This document shows positions 35,541 to 46,709 of a stretch of DNA of 64,000 nt, one piece after another. The translations under genes were made by a program, and so were the position numbers. The first letter of the stretch is position 1. Each line of letters opens with the position of its first letter. The notes below the pieces were generated by a model. That model saw only the letters and a list, made by a program, of their open reading frames with translations, made no database searches and had not been told where the DNA came from. Origin of the DNA: Deltaproteobacteria bacterium HGW-Deltaproteobacteria-4 (lineage in GTDB: Bacteria > Desulfobacterota > Desulfuromonadia > Desulfuromonadales > UBA2197); contig PHAV01000003.1 of NCBI GenBank assembly GCA_002841765.1, positions 1 to 64,000 on the forward strand. Direction: 5' to 3'.

Positions 35541-35575
35541 AACGGGGGGATGGACATCTTGTCCATCCCCCCGTT
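35541..35575. terminator. Shared terminator between ridA and rpmB
   Basis: A perfect 16-bp stem, AACGGGGGGATGGACA (35541-35556) with its reverse complement (35560-35575), and a three-base loop. It sits between converging genes and is flanked by short T runs on both strands, so it can end both transcripts. Confidence 0.88.
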
Positions 35576-35608
35576 TAACTGGCGGATATTCCTGCGGCGC
35601 GATGCCGA

Positions 35609-35800
35609 TCAGACCACTTTGGTGACGGACCCGGAACGGATGCAACGGGTACAGACTTTCATGGTGCGAACAGTCCCGTTATTCAGCGCTTTAACGTGCT
35701 GAAGATTCGGATACCAGGTCTTCTTGGTTTTGTTATTCGCGTGACTGACATTATTGCCGGTGGAAGGCTTTTTTCCGCAAACTGCACAAATTCTCGACAT
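35609..35800 (-). CDS. rpmB: Ribosomal protein L28
   Basis: A 63-aa large-subunit ribosomal protein: [20 protein letters not shown], followed by [11 protein letters not shown] and [11 protein letters not shown]. The CAVC and CTRC pairs make it the zinc-binding form. ATG at 35800 (minus strand) follows a strong AGGAGG; a longer frame to 35884 adds 28 residues unlike L28. Confidence 0.96.
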   Translation of the reverse strand: MSRICAVCGKKPSTGNNVSHANNKTKKTWYPNLQHVKALNNGTVRTMKVCTRCIRSGSVTKVV

Positions 35801-35964
35801 GATCCTTCGACCTCCTAAAGAGTAGACGCAGATTGATATCACCCTTTTTGGGGAAAGGCAACAGGTTTTTTTCTTTTTCGTCATTGCCTGGAGGGGGATG
35901 CTCCTTTATAATCCACCCCCGCCCGGCCTCCTTGACCTTGATTCCTCAAGAAGGGATGTTATGA

Positions 35965-36498
35965 ATGAGCGGAAGGAAGAGTGCCATGTTTGAACCTTTA
36001 CCTTTGGCTGAAAATGAAACCATCCTTTGGCAGGGGCGCCCGGCGCCGCGTGCTTATACCTTTCGCAACTGGCGCCATGCCGTCTTTGGTCTGGTGTTGA
36101 TGCTCCCCTGCCTTTTCTGGCAAATCGTCGGGATTGAGCTTGCCGCCACCGGCGCCCCCGCGTGGGTGGCATGGCTGCCACTGCCCTTCAATCTCGCTTG
36201 CCTCTATCTCGCCTTCGGTCAATTATTCATTGCCCGGCTGGAATGGGAGCAGATCCTGTATATTGTGAGCGACCGCACCATTTACCAGCGCCGTGGATTT
36301 TTTCGTTCCCGGCTCCGTTCTCTGCCGCTGGCGGCGGTGACCAACGTCCGGCAAAAAAGACTCGGGCCGAATCTGGCAACGGTCCGTATCGAAGGCAGGG
36401 ACGGGGAATCGCTCCTCTTTGCGGCGCTGGAACATCCCGAGCTCCTGCTGCGCCTTTTTCCTGGCGCTGCCAACGGGGATAACACTTTAAAATATTGA
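35965..36498 (+). CDS. Bacterial PH-domain membrane protein
   Basis: A 177-aa protein: LAENETILWQGRPAPRAYTF, two hydrophobic segments (about residues 38-60 and 70-92), then a PH-like domain with YIVSDRTIYQRRGFFRSRLR and SLPLAAVTNVRQKR. This is the bPH_2/YdbS-type layout; the function of such proteins is poorly known. ATG 35986 (MFEPLPL) is an alternative start. It faces away from rpmB and is followed by miaB. Confidence 0.75.
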   Translation: MSGRKSAMFEPLPLAENETILWQGRPAPRAYTFRNWRHAVFGLVLMLPCLFWQIVGIELAATGAPAWVAWLPLPFNLACLYLAFGQLFIARLEWEQILYIVSDRTIYQRRGFFRSRLRSLPLAAVTNVRQKRLGPNLATVRIEGRDGESLLFAALEHPELLLRLFPGAANGDNTLKY

Positions 36499-36550
36499 CA
36501 TTTTCACTGTCCCGCAAGATCATAACTGCACTCTATTTTTAGGATGGATC

Positions 36551-37873
36551 ATGGCAAAGAGTTTTTATCTGGAAACATTCGGCTGTCAGATGAATGTCGT
36601 CGATTCGGAGCGGATCGTCGCCACCCTGCATGACCTGGGCTATCAGCAGGTCGACAGTCCGGAGGGCAGCGATCTCATCCTCCTCAATACCTGTTCGGTG
36701 CGCGACAAGGCCGAACGCAAGGTCTATGGTCATCTCAATCGCTTTAAAGCCCTGAAACAGGCGAATCCCCGGCTGATCATCGCGGTCGGCGGCTGTGTCG
36801 CCCAGCAGGAAGGGGAGAAGATTCTTAAAAAACTCCCCTTTGTCGATCTCGTCTTCGGGACCCATAATGTCCACCGGCTCGCCGAATTGGTCGGTGAAGT
36901 TCAAGCAAATCGCGGAGCCCAGCTGGCCACGGAATTTCTTGATCGTGAAACCCGCCTGCGCCTCTTCCCCCGCCGCGCCGCCGGCAGCGGCATTGCCCGC
37001 TTTGTCACGGTGATGCAGGGGTGTGACAACTTCTGTACCTACTGCGTCGTCCCCCTGGTGCGCGGCCGCGAGATCAGCCGTCCCTGCGCTGAAGTCCTTG
37101 ATGAAGTCCGCGCTCTGGTCGGGCAGGGGGTCAGGGAGATCACGCTGATCGGCCAGAACGTCAACTCCTATAATCGTCACGATCCGGCTGCCCCCGACTT
37201 TGCCGGGCTGTTGCAGCAGGTGCATGCGATCGACGGGATTGAGCGGATTCGCTTTATCACTTCCCACCCCCGCGACCTCTCCGATGGCCTCATCGACGCC
37301 TTTGCTTCCCTGGACAAGCTCTGCCCCCAGCTCCACCTCCCGGTGCAGAGCGGTTCTGACCGGATTCTGACGGCGATGAACCGCGGCTACAGCGTCGCCG
37401 GCTACCGGCGCCAGGTCGAACGCTTGCGGGCGGTGCGGCCGGATATCCGCCTGAGTTCCGATGTTATTGTCGGCTTCCCTGGTGAAACGCAGGAAGACGC
37501 CGATGCTTCTTTGGCGTTGGTGCGGGAGATTTCTTATGCTGATATCTACCTCTTCCTTTACTCGCCGCGCCCCGGCACGGCCGCAGCGGCTTTGCTCGAT
37601 GACACCCCGCCGGCGGTGAAACAGGCCCGTTTTGAGGCGATTCTGGCGGCCCAGAAAGAGAACAGCCAAAAGATCTGGGGCGCGGATGTCGGGCAGATCC
37701 TGCCGGTTCTGGTCGAAGGACCGAGTCGCCGTAATGGCGAGGAGTCCCTCTTTGGCCGCTCCCCCTGGAATCGTATCGTTAATTTTCGCGGTGATCCGCA
37801 GTTGATCGGGACGATCGTGCCGGTGCGGATCGTCCGGAATAACACCAATACCCAATTCGGGACGATCCTTTAG
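36551..37873 (+). CDS. miaB: tRNA-2-methylthio-N6-dimethylallyladenosine synthase
   Basis: A 440-aa radical SAM methylthiotransferase that modifies A37 of tRNAs. The N-terminal MTTase domain has YLETFGCQMNVVDSERI, LLNTCSVRDKAE and VGGCVAQQEG, with three cluster-binding cysteines. The radical SAM motif is MQGCDNFCTYCVVP (C-x3-C-x2-C). A TRAM domain closes the protein (about residues 375-440). Start ATG 36551 follows GGATGG. The next gene starts ten bases after the stop. Confidence 0.96.
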   Translation: MAKSFYLETFGCQMNVVDSERIVATLHDLGYQQVDSPEGSDLILLNTCSVRDKAERKVYGHLNRFKALKQANPRLIIAVGGCVAQQEGEKILKKLPFVDLVFGTHNVHRLAELVGEVQANRGAQLATEFLDRETRLRLFPRRAAGSGIARFVTVMQGCDNFCTYCVVPLVRGREISRPCAEVLDEVRALVGQGVREITLIGQNVNSYNRHDPAAPDFAGLLQQVHAIDGIERIRFITSHPRDLSDGLIDAFASLDKLCPQLHLPVQSGSDRILTAMNRGYSVAGYRRQVERLRAVRPDIRLSSDVIVGFPGETQEDADASLALVREISYADIYLFLYSPRPGTAAAALLDDTPPAVKQARFEAILAAQKENSQKIWGADVGQILPVLVEGPSRRNGEESLFGRSPWNRIVNFRGDPQLIGTIVPVRIVRNNTNTQFGTIL

Positions 37874-37883
37874 TGGTAGTTGC

Positions 37884-39725
37884 ATGACCTTGAACTCGAC
37901 ACAACAAAATATTCACAAGGGCCGCCTGCTGGTGATCGATGCGGATCAGCAGATGCGTCTTGCCGTCGAGTCGATCTTTGTCCTGCAAGGGTATGAAGTT
38001 GTCGGCAGTGACTCCTGGCCGGAAGCACGTCAGTTGTTGCAGTCGGAGAACTTCGATCTGATCTTGAGCGATCTGCAAGCCGGACAAGGGCGGGGGGAGG
38101 AGACGGCTAAAACCCTGCTGGCTCTCGGCGGAGCGAGCGAGGTGCTGGTCGGTGTCTTCCCGGCGCAAATTCAGGAAGGGCGCGCCGCCCTGTGCCACGG
38201 CGCGACCGCCTATCTTTTGCAGCCTTACGATAGCGACGAACTGGAGATCCTGGTCGACCGCAGCCTTTATCGTCACGCTGAAGCGGAAAGTCATCTCCGC
38301 CTGAATCGGGAGAACAGCGAGTTACAACGGAGCCGGGATGTTCTCCTGTCCTGTCTGCCCTTGTTGCAGGTGGACGATCTCGACCGTCTTGGCGATCTGG
38401 TGCTCGATACCATGATGGAGCTTTGTGCGGCGGAGACCGGGATCCTCTGGTTGAGCGGCAACGGTGAGCTCCATCTTCATTGCGTGCGCGGCTTGTCGGC
38501 GGTCGGGGCGCTCGCCCCGGAGACGGCGGTTGCCGCGAACTTGTCCGTTGATCAGCACGCTCTCTTTGTGCCGTTAGCTGCCAACGGCAGGGTGATCGGC
38601 CTGGTGCGCCTCGAATCAGCGGTGGGCCGCGAGCTCTTTAACGCCGAGGCGCAGCAGCGCGCCGAGACCGCCGGCACCTTTGCGGCCGTGGCCCTCTCCG
38701 CGCTGCTGCGCCGCCAGGAAGTCGAACATAATCTGTTGCGGGCGCCGGGGAGTCAGGCCTACAATATGATCTTTTTCCGGGATCACCTCGAAAAAGAGCT
38801 TTACGCCGCCAAGCGTTATGACCGCAAACTGACCCTGCTGAAAGTCGTCATCGTCAACTATGCCGAGCTGACCGCGCGCTTTCATGACCGGCAGGTAAAC
38901 GATGCCGGGGAGATGATGGTGGCAACGATTCTGACGGTGCTGCGCGATACTGATTTGATCTGCTCTCTCCTCCCCGGCCAGTTTTATATCCTTTTGCCGG
39001 AGACCGATTCCTGGGGAGCGCTCATGGCGCAACGGCGGATCCGGAAAGCCCTGCGCGGTCAACTTCTCATCTCCGATATGAAGAAGAATCTGCCGATCCG
39101 GGTGCAAATGCGCTCTGCCACTGCCCCCTTTGAGGCGACGACCCTGCCGGAACTGGATCAGCTTATTGAATCCCGCCTCGCCACGTTGCGCAGCAGCCTC
39201 CTTATCCGCTGTCAATTCGAGGAAGCCGGATTCTGGAAGATTGTCGACACCCTCCTTGCTCCGTCCGGGCCGCAGCTGCTGCGCAAGGCGGTAAAGGGGA
39301 GCGCAACTTTTCTTCCTTTAGCGGACGGAGAGTTTACCGCTCTCGGGCTGGCCGTTTGTCAGGAACTGCTCGGCGCGGTGCCGGTCCGCGGCGTCATCCT
39401 CTGGGGGGGGCCCGATCTCACCACCCCGCGCTCGCTCCTTTCTCCCTTCCTGGCCACCCCCGAAACACGCACCGCCCTTTACCTGCTCGGCGCGACCGGG
39501 CCGACAGCAGGGCTTGATCCCCCCGGCGGCATAACCATTCCGGTCGGGGATGGTTCCCTGAGCGATCATGCCTTTCTCCTTTGTCTCGGTGAAGACTACG
39601 CTTATGCCCTGCTCGCCCGGCGCAGCGGGGCTGGCTGGCATGCTTTCCACAGCAATGACGGTTATTTTGTCGAGAATATGTTCGCGAAAGTACAAGAGCA
39701 GTATCAATTTCAGGCGCAGATATGA
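37884..39725 (+). CDS. Receiver-GAF-degenerate GGDEF regulatory protein
   Basis: A 613-aa protein. Residues about 10-125 resemble a receiver domain (GRLLVIDADQQMRLAVESI, FDLILSDLQAG). Residues about 155-280 look like a GAF domain. Residues about 295-430 have the outline of a GGDEF domain (FFRDHLEKELYAAKRYDRKL), but the active-site loop reads LLPGQFYIL instead of GG(D/E)EF, so it should not make cyclic di-GMP. The C-terminal 170 residues match nothing I know. It overlaps the next gene by four bases, so the two probably work together. Confidence 0.7.
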   Translation: MTLNSTQQNIHKGRLLVIDADQQMRLAVESIFVLQGYEVVGSDSWPEARQLLQSENFDLILSDLQAGQGRGEETAKTLLALGGASEVLVGVFPAQIQEGRAALCHGATAYLLQPYDSDELEILVDRSLYRHAEAESHLRLNRENSELQRSRDVLLSCLPLLQVDDLDRLGDLVLDTMMELCAAETGILWLSGNGELHLHCVRGLSAVGALAPETAVAANLSVDQHALFVPLAANGRVIGLVRLESAVGRELFNAEAQQRAETAGTFAAVALSALLRRQEVEHNLLRAPGSQAYNMIFFRDHLEKELYAAKRYDRKLTLLKVVIVNYAELTARFHDRQVNDAGEMMVATILTVLRDTDLICSLLPGQFYILLPETDSWGALMAQRRIRKALRGQLLISDMKKNLPIRVQMRSATAPFEATTLPELDQLIESRLATLRSSLLIRCQFEEAGFWKIVDTLLAPSGPQLLRKAVKGSATFLPLADGEFTALGLAVCQELLGAVPVRGVILWGGPDLTTPRSLLSPFLATPETRTALYLLGATGPTAGLDPPGGITIPVGDGSLSDHAFLLCLGEDYAYALLARRSGAGWHAFHSNDGYFVENMFAKVQEQYQFQAQI

Positions 39726-41173
39726 ACGAAACCGCAACGCCATCGACTATCCTTTTTGCCGGTGATGATCCCGCCTTCAGTGACCTTTTCCGGAGGTTCA
39801 AGGAGCAGGGTTTTGCTGCCGGGCATGCGACCGATGGCAACGTCGCTTTACAACAAGCCTTGGAGCTGAAGCCGGCGCTGGTGGTGATCGATGCCGGGCT
39901 GCGCGCCATTCCTGCCCCGCGTTTCGCCCAGATACTGCGGACAAATCGCCAGGGGAACGATCTGGCGATCGTCTTTGTCGGCGAAGACGGTGAAGAGATT
40001 GAAGGATTTGTGCGGCATCGGGACGCTTTCTTTGCCCGGCCCCTCAACCTCAGTCAGATCAGTGCTTATATCGAAAAACATTTTCAGCGACTGGCACAAG
40101 CGCAGCAGCTGCTAGAGCAGACGCAAGAGGTCAAGGGGAGTCTTGATCAGCTCGGGATTACCGATCTTCTGCAGCTGTTCACGCTGAACCGTAAAAGCGG
40201 TACGCTCTTTTTGACGCGCGGTAGCGAACAGGGAAGTGTCCATCTGCAGGACGGCCAGATCGTCTATGCCCGGCTTGGTCGTGTCGATGCGGAAAAAGCT
40301 TTGTATCGTCTCCTTCTTTGGAACTCCGGAACGTTCCGTTTCCGCCCCGGCGCCTTCACTGGTCCCGTCAGGATTTCTACTCCCACCGACCATCTGATCA
40401 TGGAGGGGTTGCGCCTTGGCGATGAAACTGCTGCCCAGGCAGAACGTCTGCCGGCGCTGCAGTCGCTTCTGCAGTTAGCCATTCCCCGGGAGCGTCTCCC
40501 CCAGGGATTGCGTACCGCCACCCGGGAGATTCTGCTCAAGCTTGAAACCTACCCCCGCGTCAGTGATCTTCTTGACCACTGCGCTTACGGCGACTTGCAG
40601 GTCCTGCAGGTGTTGCGGGTCTTGCGGGAAAAAGGGGTGATCAGCGAAAGCCGTCATGAAAGCGGCACCGCTCCCCTCTTGACGACGGCAGAGATTCTGA
40701 CGCTGCATCAAGCCCTTTATGGCCCGACCCGGATCGGTGAACCCCTCAGTGCGGTGGTGGTCATCCTTGCTCCGTCGCCCGAGGCATTGCGGGAGTTTCT
40801 GGCGGCCCTGCAGACACTCGCTGAGTTTGTGCCGGCCACTCTGGTGGCAGCTTCTCCCCGCCTCCCCGTCGAACTCGGTCGTCTGCAAATCGCGGGAAAT
40901 TTCGCTTTACGCTTCACGGCCCTGGCGGCGCCAGCGGAATTCTCCCCGCTCTGGTCCCTTTATGGCCGCCAGCTTTTCGGCGTGATCGTCCTTGCCCCGG
41001 CCGGCACCTTCCCGGGGGCGGAAAAATACTTCGCGGCTCGCGGCACCGACCTGCTCTTCCTTGATGCGCCGGAACGACAGGCGTTGACGCACGGCAAGCG
41101 GGACGACTGGCGTGATCTTTTTCACCGTTTTCTTCTCCGTCACCAACCCGGCACCCCATTGGAGGACTCATGA
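39722..41173 (+). CDS. Receiver-DUF4388 regulatory protein
   Basis: A 483-aa protein. Residues about 8-125 are receiver-like (TILFAGDDPAFSDLFRRFKE, LVVIDAGLR). Residues about 138-225 are a DUF4388/PATAN domain (LDQLGITDLLQLFTLNRKSG, SVHLQDGQIVYARLG, LLLWNSGTFRFRPG). The last 150 residues have alternating hydrophobic strands (AVVVILAP, GVIVLAPAG, DLLFLDAP) like a GTPase-type fold without a visible P-loop; this is tentative. Proteins of this kind are common in Geobacter-like bacteria and myxobacteria. Overlaps on both sides suggest a three-gene unit with the PHP gene. Confidence 0.75.
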   Translation: MNETATPSTILFAGDDPAFSDLFRRFKEQGFAAGHATDGNVALQQALELKPALVVIDAGLRAIPAPRFAQILRTNRQGNDLAIVFVGEDGEEIEGFVRHRDAFFARPLNLSQISAYIEKHFQRLAQAQQLLEQTQEVKGSLDQLGITDLLQLFTLNRKSGTLFLTRGSEQGSVHLQDGQIVYARLGRVDAEKALYRLLLWNSGTFRFRPGAFTGPVRISTPTDHLIMEGLRLGDETAAQAERLPALQSLLQLAIPRERLPQGLRTATREILLKLETYPRVSDLLDHCAYGDLQVLQVLRVLREKGVISESRHESGTAPLLTTAEILTLHQALYGPTRIGEPLSAVVVILAPSPEALREFLAALQTLAEFVPATLVAASPRLPVELGRLQIAGNFALRFTALAAPAEFSPLWSLYGRQLFGVIVLAPAGTFPGAEKYFAARGTDLLFLDAPERQALTHGKRDDWRDLFHRFLLRHQPGTPLEDS

Positions 41174-41820
41174 TCGATCTGCATACGCATACTCTCTTCA
41201 GCGACGGCGAGTTGATCCCCGCCGAATTGACCAGGCGCGCTGCCTTTGCCGGCTATCGCGCTCTCGCCATGACCGACCATGTCGATCTCTCCAATCTCGA
41301 TTTCATTCTGCCGCGCCTGCTGAAAGTCGCGGCCGATCTCGGTCAGGCCTGGGGACTGACGGTCCTCGCCGGCGTCGAACTCACCCACATCCCGCCGGCA
41401 CAGATCGCCGCTGCGGCTGCGGCGGCCCGGCAACTCGGGGCGCAGATCATCGTTTGCCACGGGGAGACGATCGTCGAACCGGTTGCCGCCGGTACCAACC
41501 TCGCCGCTTTGGCGGCCGATATCGACATTCTGTCCCATCCCGGCCTGCTCAGCGCCGAAGAGGCGGCTCTGGCCGCAGAGCGCGGTATCTTTCTGGAGAT
41601 TACCACCCGCAAGGGGCACAGTCTCACCAACGGTCATGTCGTCAGGATGGCGCAAGCCGCCGGCGCCCGACTGGTGGTCAACAACGATGCCCACGCCCCC
41701 GGCGACCTCGTCTCTCTGGAGATGGCGCGTAAAATTGCCCTCGGCGCCGGCCTTGATGAGGCCGGTTTTGCCGCTTGCCGGCGTAACAGTGAAGAGCTGG
41801 TCAAGAAGGCGTTGGGGTAG
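41170..41820 (+). CDS. PHP domain metal-dependent hydrolase (histidinol phosphatase-like)
   Basis: A 216-aa PHP protein with the metal-binding motifs DLHTHTLFSDG, MTDHVDLSN, AGVELTHIPP, VCHGETIVEP, SHPGLL and NNDAHAPGD. The set matches PHP phosphoesterases of the histidinol-phosphatase type; the true substrate is unknown. The start overlaps the DUF4388 gene by four bases. Confidence 0.9.
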   Translation: MIDLHTHTLFSDGELIPAELTRRAAFAGYRALAMTDHVDLSNLDFILPRLLKVAADLGQAWGLTVLAGVELTHIPPAQIAAAAAAARQLGAQIIVCHGETIVEPVAAGTNLAALAADIDILSHPGLLSAEEAALAAERGIFLEITTRKGHSLTNGHVVRMAQAAGARLVVNNDAHAPGDLVSLEMARKIALGAGLDEAGFAACRRNSEELVKKALG

Positions 41821-41828
41821 ATGAAGCT

Positions 41829-41853
41829 GGGCGAGGCACCGCCTCGCCCCTAC
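41829..41853 (-). repeat. REP-like hairpin, GTAG head on minus strand
   Basis: GGGCGAGGC (41829-41837) pairs with GCCTCGCCC (41841-41849), followed by CTAC (41850-41853). Read on the minus strand this is GTAG plus a hairpin. It pairs with an opposite-facing element 15 bases on. Confidence 0.75.
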
Positions 41854-41868
41854 AAAGACCCTCGAATC

Positions 41869-41893
41869 GTAGGGGCGACCCGGTGGGTCGCCC
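41869..41893 (+). repeat. REP-like hairpin, GTAG head on plus strand
   Basis: GTAG (41869-41872) then GGGCGACCC (41873-41881) and GGGTCGCCC (41885-41893). It has the same layout as its neighbour at 41829-41853, with a different hairpin body. Confidence 0.75.
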
Positions 41894-41911
41894 ACGACAA
41901 AGGAACCAACC

Positions 41912-42982
41912 ATGAACGAAGCCGATTACGCCTTTCTCAAAGAGCTGATCGAAGCGCCAAGCCCCTCCGGCTTTGAACAGCCGGTGCAGCGGATCCTTCG
42001 CCGCGAACTGGCGACCGTTGTCGACGAACTGCGCAGCGATGTGCTCGGGAATCTTATTGCCCGCATCGACGGACACGGTCTGGCGCCCCTCAAGGTCATG
42101 CTGGCGGCGCACTGTGACGAAATCGGTTTCATGATCCGCTATATCGATGAGCAGGGCTTCCTGTGGTTTGCACCGATCGGCGGGGTCGATCCCCATCTCT
42201 GTCCGGGGCAGCGGGTCATGATCCACAGCGAAGCCGGGCCGATCCTCGGCGTCATCGGCAAGAAGCCGATCCATCTCATCGAGGTCAAAGATCGCGACTC
42301 CGTCGTCAAGTTCCGCAACCAGTTCATCGATATCGGCTGCAGTTCGCGCGCCGAGGCCGAGGCGCTGGTCGCTATCGGCCAGGCGGTGACCTTTGCAGTG
42401 ACACTGGAGCGTTTGCAGGGGGAGAAGGTCACCAGTCGCGCCTTTGATGACAAGATGGGGGTCTTCATCCTCGCCCAGGTTCTCAAGGCGGTGCGGGAGC
42501 AAGGCGTCCCGGCAGTGGAACTTTACGGCGTCTCGACGGTGCAGGAAGAGGTCGGTCTGCGCGGCGCCGCCACCAGCGCCTTTGAACTCCGTCCCGACGT
42601 GGCGATCATCCTTGAAGTCGGTTTTGCCAGCGATGTCCCCGACGGCGACAAGAAGGAACAGGGGGAGATCCGCCTCGGCGGCGGCCCCATCCTCTCCTGC
42701 GGTCCGAACATCAACCCCGCCCTGTTGGCCCGTCTCAAGGCAACGGCAACGCAGGAAGAGATCCCGGTGCAGATTCTCGCTGAGGCGAAGATTACCGGCA
42801 CTGACGCCAATGTTGTCCAGCTTTCGCGCAGCGGCGTCGCCACCGCCCTGGTGCGGGTGCCGCTGCGCTACATGCACACCCCGGTCGAGGTCCTGTCGCT
42901 GGACGATCTCGACGCTGCCATCCGTCTGGTCGTCGCCCTGCTCGGGGAGCTGGGCGACCGGCAGGAACTGATTCCGCAATAA
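41912..42982 (+). CDS. M42 family metallopeptidase
   Basis: A 356-aa aminopeptidase/endoglucanase-type protein of the M42 family (tetrahedral TET peptidases). Two-metal site motifs are MLAAHCDEIGFMIRYI (His and Asp), FDDKMGVFIL (Asp), STVQEEVGLRGA (Glu-Glu) and the later YMHTPVEVL (His). The N-terminus LIEAPSPSGFEQPV is typical. It probably trims peptides in the cytoplasm. Confidence 0.93.
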   Translation: MNEADYAFLKELIEAPSPSGFEQPVQRILRRELATVVDELRSDVLGNLIARIDGHGLAPLKVMLAAHCDEIGFMIRYIDEQGFLWFAPIGGVDPHLCPGQRVMIHSEAGPILGVIGKKPIHLIEVKDRDSVVKFRNQFIDIGCSSRAEAEALVAIGQAVTFAVTLERLQGEKVTSRAFDDKMGVFILAQVLKAVREQGVPAVELYGVSTVQEEVGLRGAATSAFELRPDVAIILEVGFASDVPDGDKKEQGEIRLGGGPILSCGPNINPALLARLKATATQEEIPVQILAEAKITGTDANVVQLSRSGVATALVRVPLRYMHTPVEVLSLDDLDAAIRLVVALLGELGDRQELIPQ

Positions 42983-43002
42983 TTGTGTTAAAAGGTTTTT
43001 TC

Positions 43003-44556
<1,554 letters not shown>

Positions 44557-44567
44557 TAGATTCTTCC

Positions 44568-44641
44568 GTAGGGGCGCAGCGTGCTGCGCCCTTTTTCGTG
44601 ACCCACACAACAAAATCGGGCGCAGCACGCTGCGCCCCTAC
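44568..44641. repeat. Paired REP-like element between guaB and guaA
   Basis: Two hairpins face each other: GTAG plus GGGCGCAGC-GT-GCTGCGCCC (44568-44591), and GGGCGCAGC-AC-GCTGCGCCC plus CTAC (44618-44641). The first hairpin is followed by five T bases and can also act as a terminator for guaB. The GTAG head with hairpin is the pattern of REP elements served by RAYT transposases; none is encoded in this window. Confidence 0.85.
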
Positions 44642-44660
44642 GCATCTATAGGCCCTCCCC

Positions 44661-46220
44661 ATGTCCGACATCCATAGCGAAAAGATCCTCATCCTCGATT
44701 TCGGTTCCCAGTACACCCAGCTCATTGCCCGGCGTGTGCGTGAAGCCCATGTCTTTTGCGAGCTTCATCCCTTCGATATGACGATGGCCGAGATCCGCGC
44801 ATTTGCGCCGAGCGGGATCATTCTCTCCGGCGGGCCGAAGTCGGTTTACGAGGAGGGGGCTCCGGCCGTGGCTGAGGAACTCTTTGAACTCGGCGTGCCG
44901 GTCCTCGGGATCTGTTACGGCATGCAGCTCATGGCCCGCCACTTCGGCGGCCAGGTCGTCCCCGCCGGCAAGCGCGAATTCGGTCACGCCGAACTCCTGG
45001 CAGAGGGGATGCCGGATACGCTCTTCGACAACTTCTTTGTTGAAGGAAAGAGCCCGGTGTGGATGAGTCACGGCGATCATGTCGAGGTGGTCCCGGCCGG
45101 TTTCGAGATTGTCGCCGGCACCGCCAATGCCCCGGTCTGCGCTATTCAGAACCCGGCCCGCCGCCTCTACGGTGTGCAGTTCCATCCCGAGGTGAATCAT
45201 ACTCCGCGTGGTGAAGCCCTCCTCGATACCTTTGTCCGCAAGATCTGCGGCTGCAACGGCCTGTGGACACCGGGGCAGATCATCGAAGATGCTATCGAGC
45301 GGATTCGCGCCCAGGTCGGCAGCGATCACGTCATCCTCGGCCTGTCCGGCGGCGTCGATTCTTCCGTTGCCGCCGCCCTGATTCATCGCGCCATCGGTGC
45401 ACAACTGACCTGCGTCTTTGTCGACAACGGTCTCCTCCGTCTCGGCGAAGGAGATCAGGTCATGGCGACCTTTGCCGAGAGCCTTGGCGTCAAGGTCATC
45501 CGCGTCGACGCCGAAGGCCTTTTCCTGGACGAGCTCGCCGGCGAGGCTGACCCGGAGAAGAAGCGCAAGATCATCGGCCGGCTTTTTGTCGAGATCTTCG
45601 AGGCCGAATCGAAGAAGATCGCCGATGCCAAGTGGCTGGCGCAGGGGACGATCTACCCCGATGTCATCGAATCGGCCGGCGCCAAGACCGGCAAGGCGCA
45701 CAACATCAAGAGCCACCATAATGTCGGCGGCCTCCCTGAGCACATGACACTAAAGCTTCTCGAACCGCTGCGCGAACTCTTCAAGGATGAAGTCCGCGCC
45801 ATCGGCGAAGAGCTCGGCCTGCCGCATCGTATGGTCTGGCGCCACCCCTTCCCCGGACCCGGCCTCGGGGTGCGCATTCTCGGCGCGGTCAACAAAGAAT
45901 ATGCCGATATCCTCCGCCATGCCGACGCCATCTATATCGAGGAACTTTATGCCTCCGGCCACTACGAAAAGATCAGTCAGGCCTTTGCCGTCTTTCTGCC
46001 GGTGAAGAGCGTCGGCGTCATGGGGGATGGCCGCACTTACGAATATGTCGTGGCGTTGCGGGCGGTCGAGACCAAGGACTTCATGACCGCCGGCTGGTAT
46101 CCGATGCCCTATGAAGATCTGGCGCGGATCAGCTCGCGGATTATCAACGAAGTGCGCGGTATCAATCGCGTTGTCTACGATATCTCCAGCAAGCCGCCGG
46201 CCACCATCGAGTGGGAGTAG
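44661..46220 (+). CDS. guaA: GMP synthase (glutamine-hydrolysing)
   Basis: A 519-aa enzyme that aminates XMP to GMP. The glutaminase domain has [34 protein letters not shown] with the catalytic Cys, and [12 protein letters not shown] with His and Glu. The ATP pyrophosphatase domain has [17 protein letters not shown], and the C-terminal dimerisation domain ends KPPATIEWE. The Nudix gene starts at or across its stop codon. Confidence 0.97.
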   Translation: MSDIHSEKILILDFGSQYTQLIARRVREAHVFCELHPFDMTMAEIRAFAPSGIILSGGPKSVYEEGAPAVAEELFELGVPVLGICYGMQLMARHFGGQVVPAGKREFGHAELLAEGMPDTLFDNFFVEGKSPVWMSHGDHVEVVPAGFEIVAGTANAPVCAIQNPARRLYGVQFHPEVNHTPRGEALLDTFVRKICGCNGLWTPGQIIEDAIERIRAQVGSDHVILGLSGGVDSSVAAALIHRAIGAQLTCVFVDNGLLRLGEGDQVMATFAESLGVKVIRVDAEGLFLDELAGEADPEKKRKIIGRLFVEIFEAESKKIADAKWLAQGTIYPDVIESAGAKTGKAHNIKSHHNVGGLPEHMTLKLLEPLRELFKDEVRAIGEELGLPHRMVWRHPFPGPGLGVRILGAVNKEYADILRHADAIYIEELYASGHYEKISQAFAVFLPVKSVGVMGDGRTYEYVVALRAVETKDFMTAGWYPMPYEDLARISSRIINEVRGINRVVYDISSKPPATIEWE

Positions 46221-46615
46221 TGACGCGGCGCCACCATCATGTCGCTTGCGCGCTGATCGAAAAGGCCGGTCTCCTCCTTGCTGCCCAGCGTAGCGCCACG
46301 ATGAGTCTGCCGCTCAAATGGGAGTTTCCCGGCGGCAAGATCGAAGCAGGGGAGTCGCCGGAAGAGTGTTTGCACCGGGAACTGCGGGAGGAGATGGAGG
46401 TTCTCGTCGAGATCGGGACGGCGCTTTCGACATCGACCCATCACTATCCGGATTTCAGCGTCACCCTTTATCCGTTTGTCTGTCAGTTGGCAACGACGGA
46501 GATTGTGCTGCGCGAACATGCAGCGATGCGCTGGTTGGCGCCGGGAGATGTTCTGGGGTTAGATTGGGCGGCGGCGGATATGCCGGTGCTCAGGGATTAT
46601 CTGGCGCGGGGATAA
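46220..46615 (+). CDS. Nudix hydrolase (MutT-like)
   Basis: A 131-aa protein with the Nudix box GGKIEAGESPEECLHRELRE and EM, preceded by LPLKWEFP. This subgroup (CTP/8-oxo-dGTP pyrophosphohydrolases) cleans damaged nucleotides. The start is GTG; 46220 overlaps the guaA stop, and 46211 is a slightly longer choice. No separate promoter is seen. Confidence 0.9.
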   Translation: MTRRHHHVACALIEKAGLLLAAQRSATMSLPLKWEFPGGKIEAGESPEECLHRELREEMEVLVEIGTALSTSTHHYPDFSVTLYPFVCQLATTEIVLREHAAMRWLAPGDVLGLDWAAADMPVLRDYLARG

Positions 46616-46660
46616 AAGGGTTAGGCGACCGATCGGTCAGCCCTGGCAGGAGAAAAGTTT

Positions 46661-46706
46661 AGAGCGATTTTAGTTGCGGATTTCCGTGATTAAAATCGCT
46701 CTTTTT
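46661..46706. terminator. Terminator between the Nudix and RluA genes
   Basis: AGAGCGATTTTA (46661-46672) pairs perfectly with TAAAATCGCTCT (46691-46702), followed by four more T bases. It lies between converging genes. Confidence 0.85.
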
Positions 46707-46709
46707 GGT

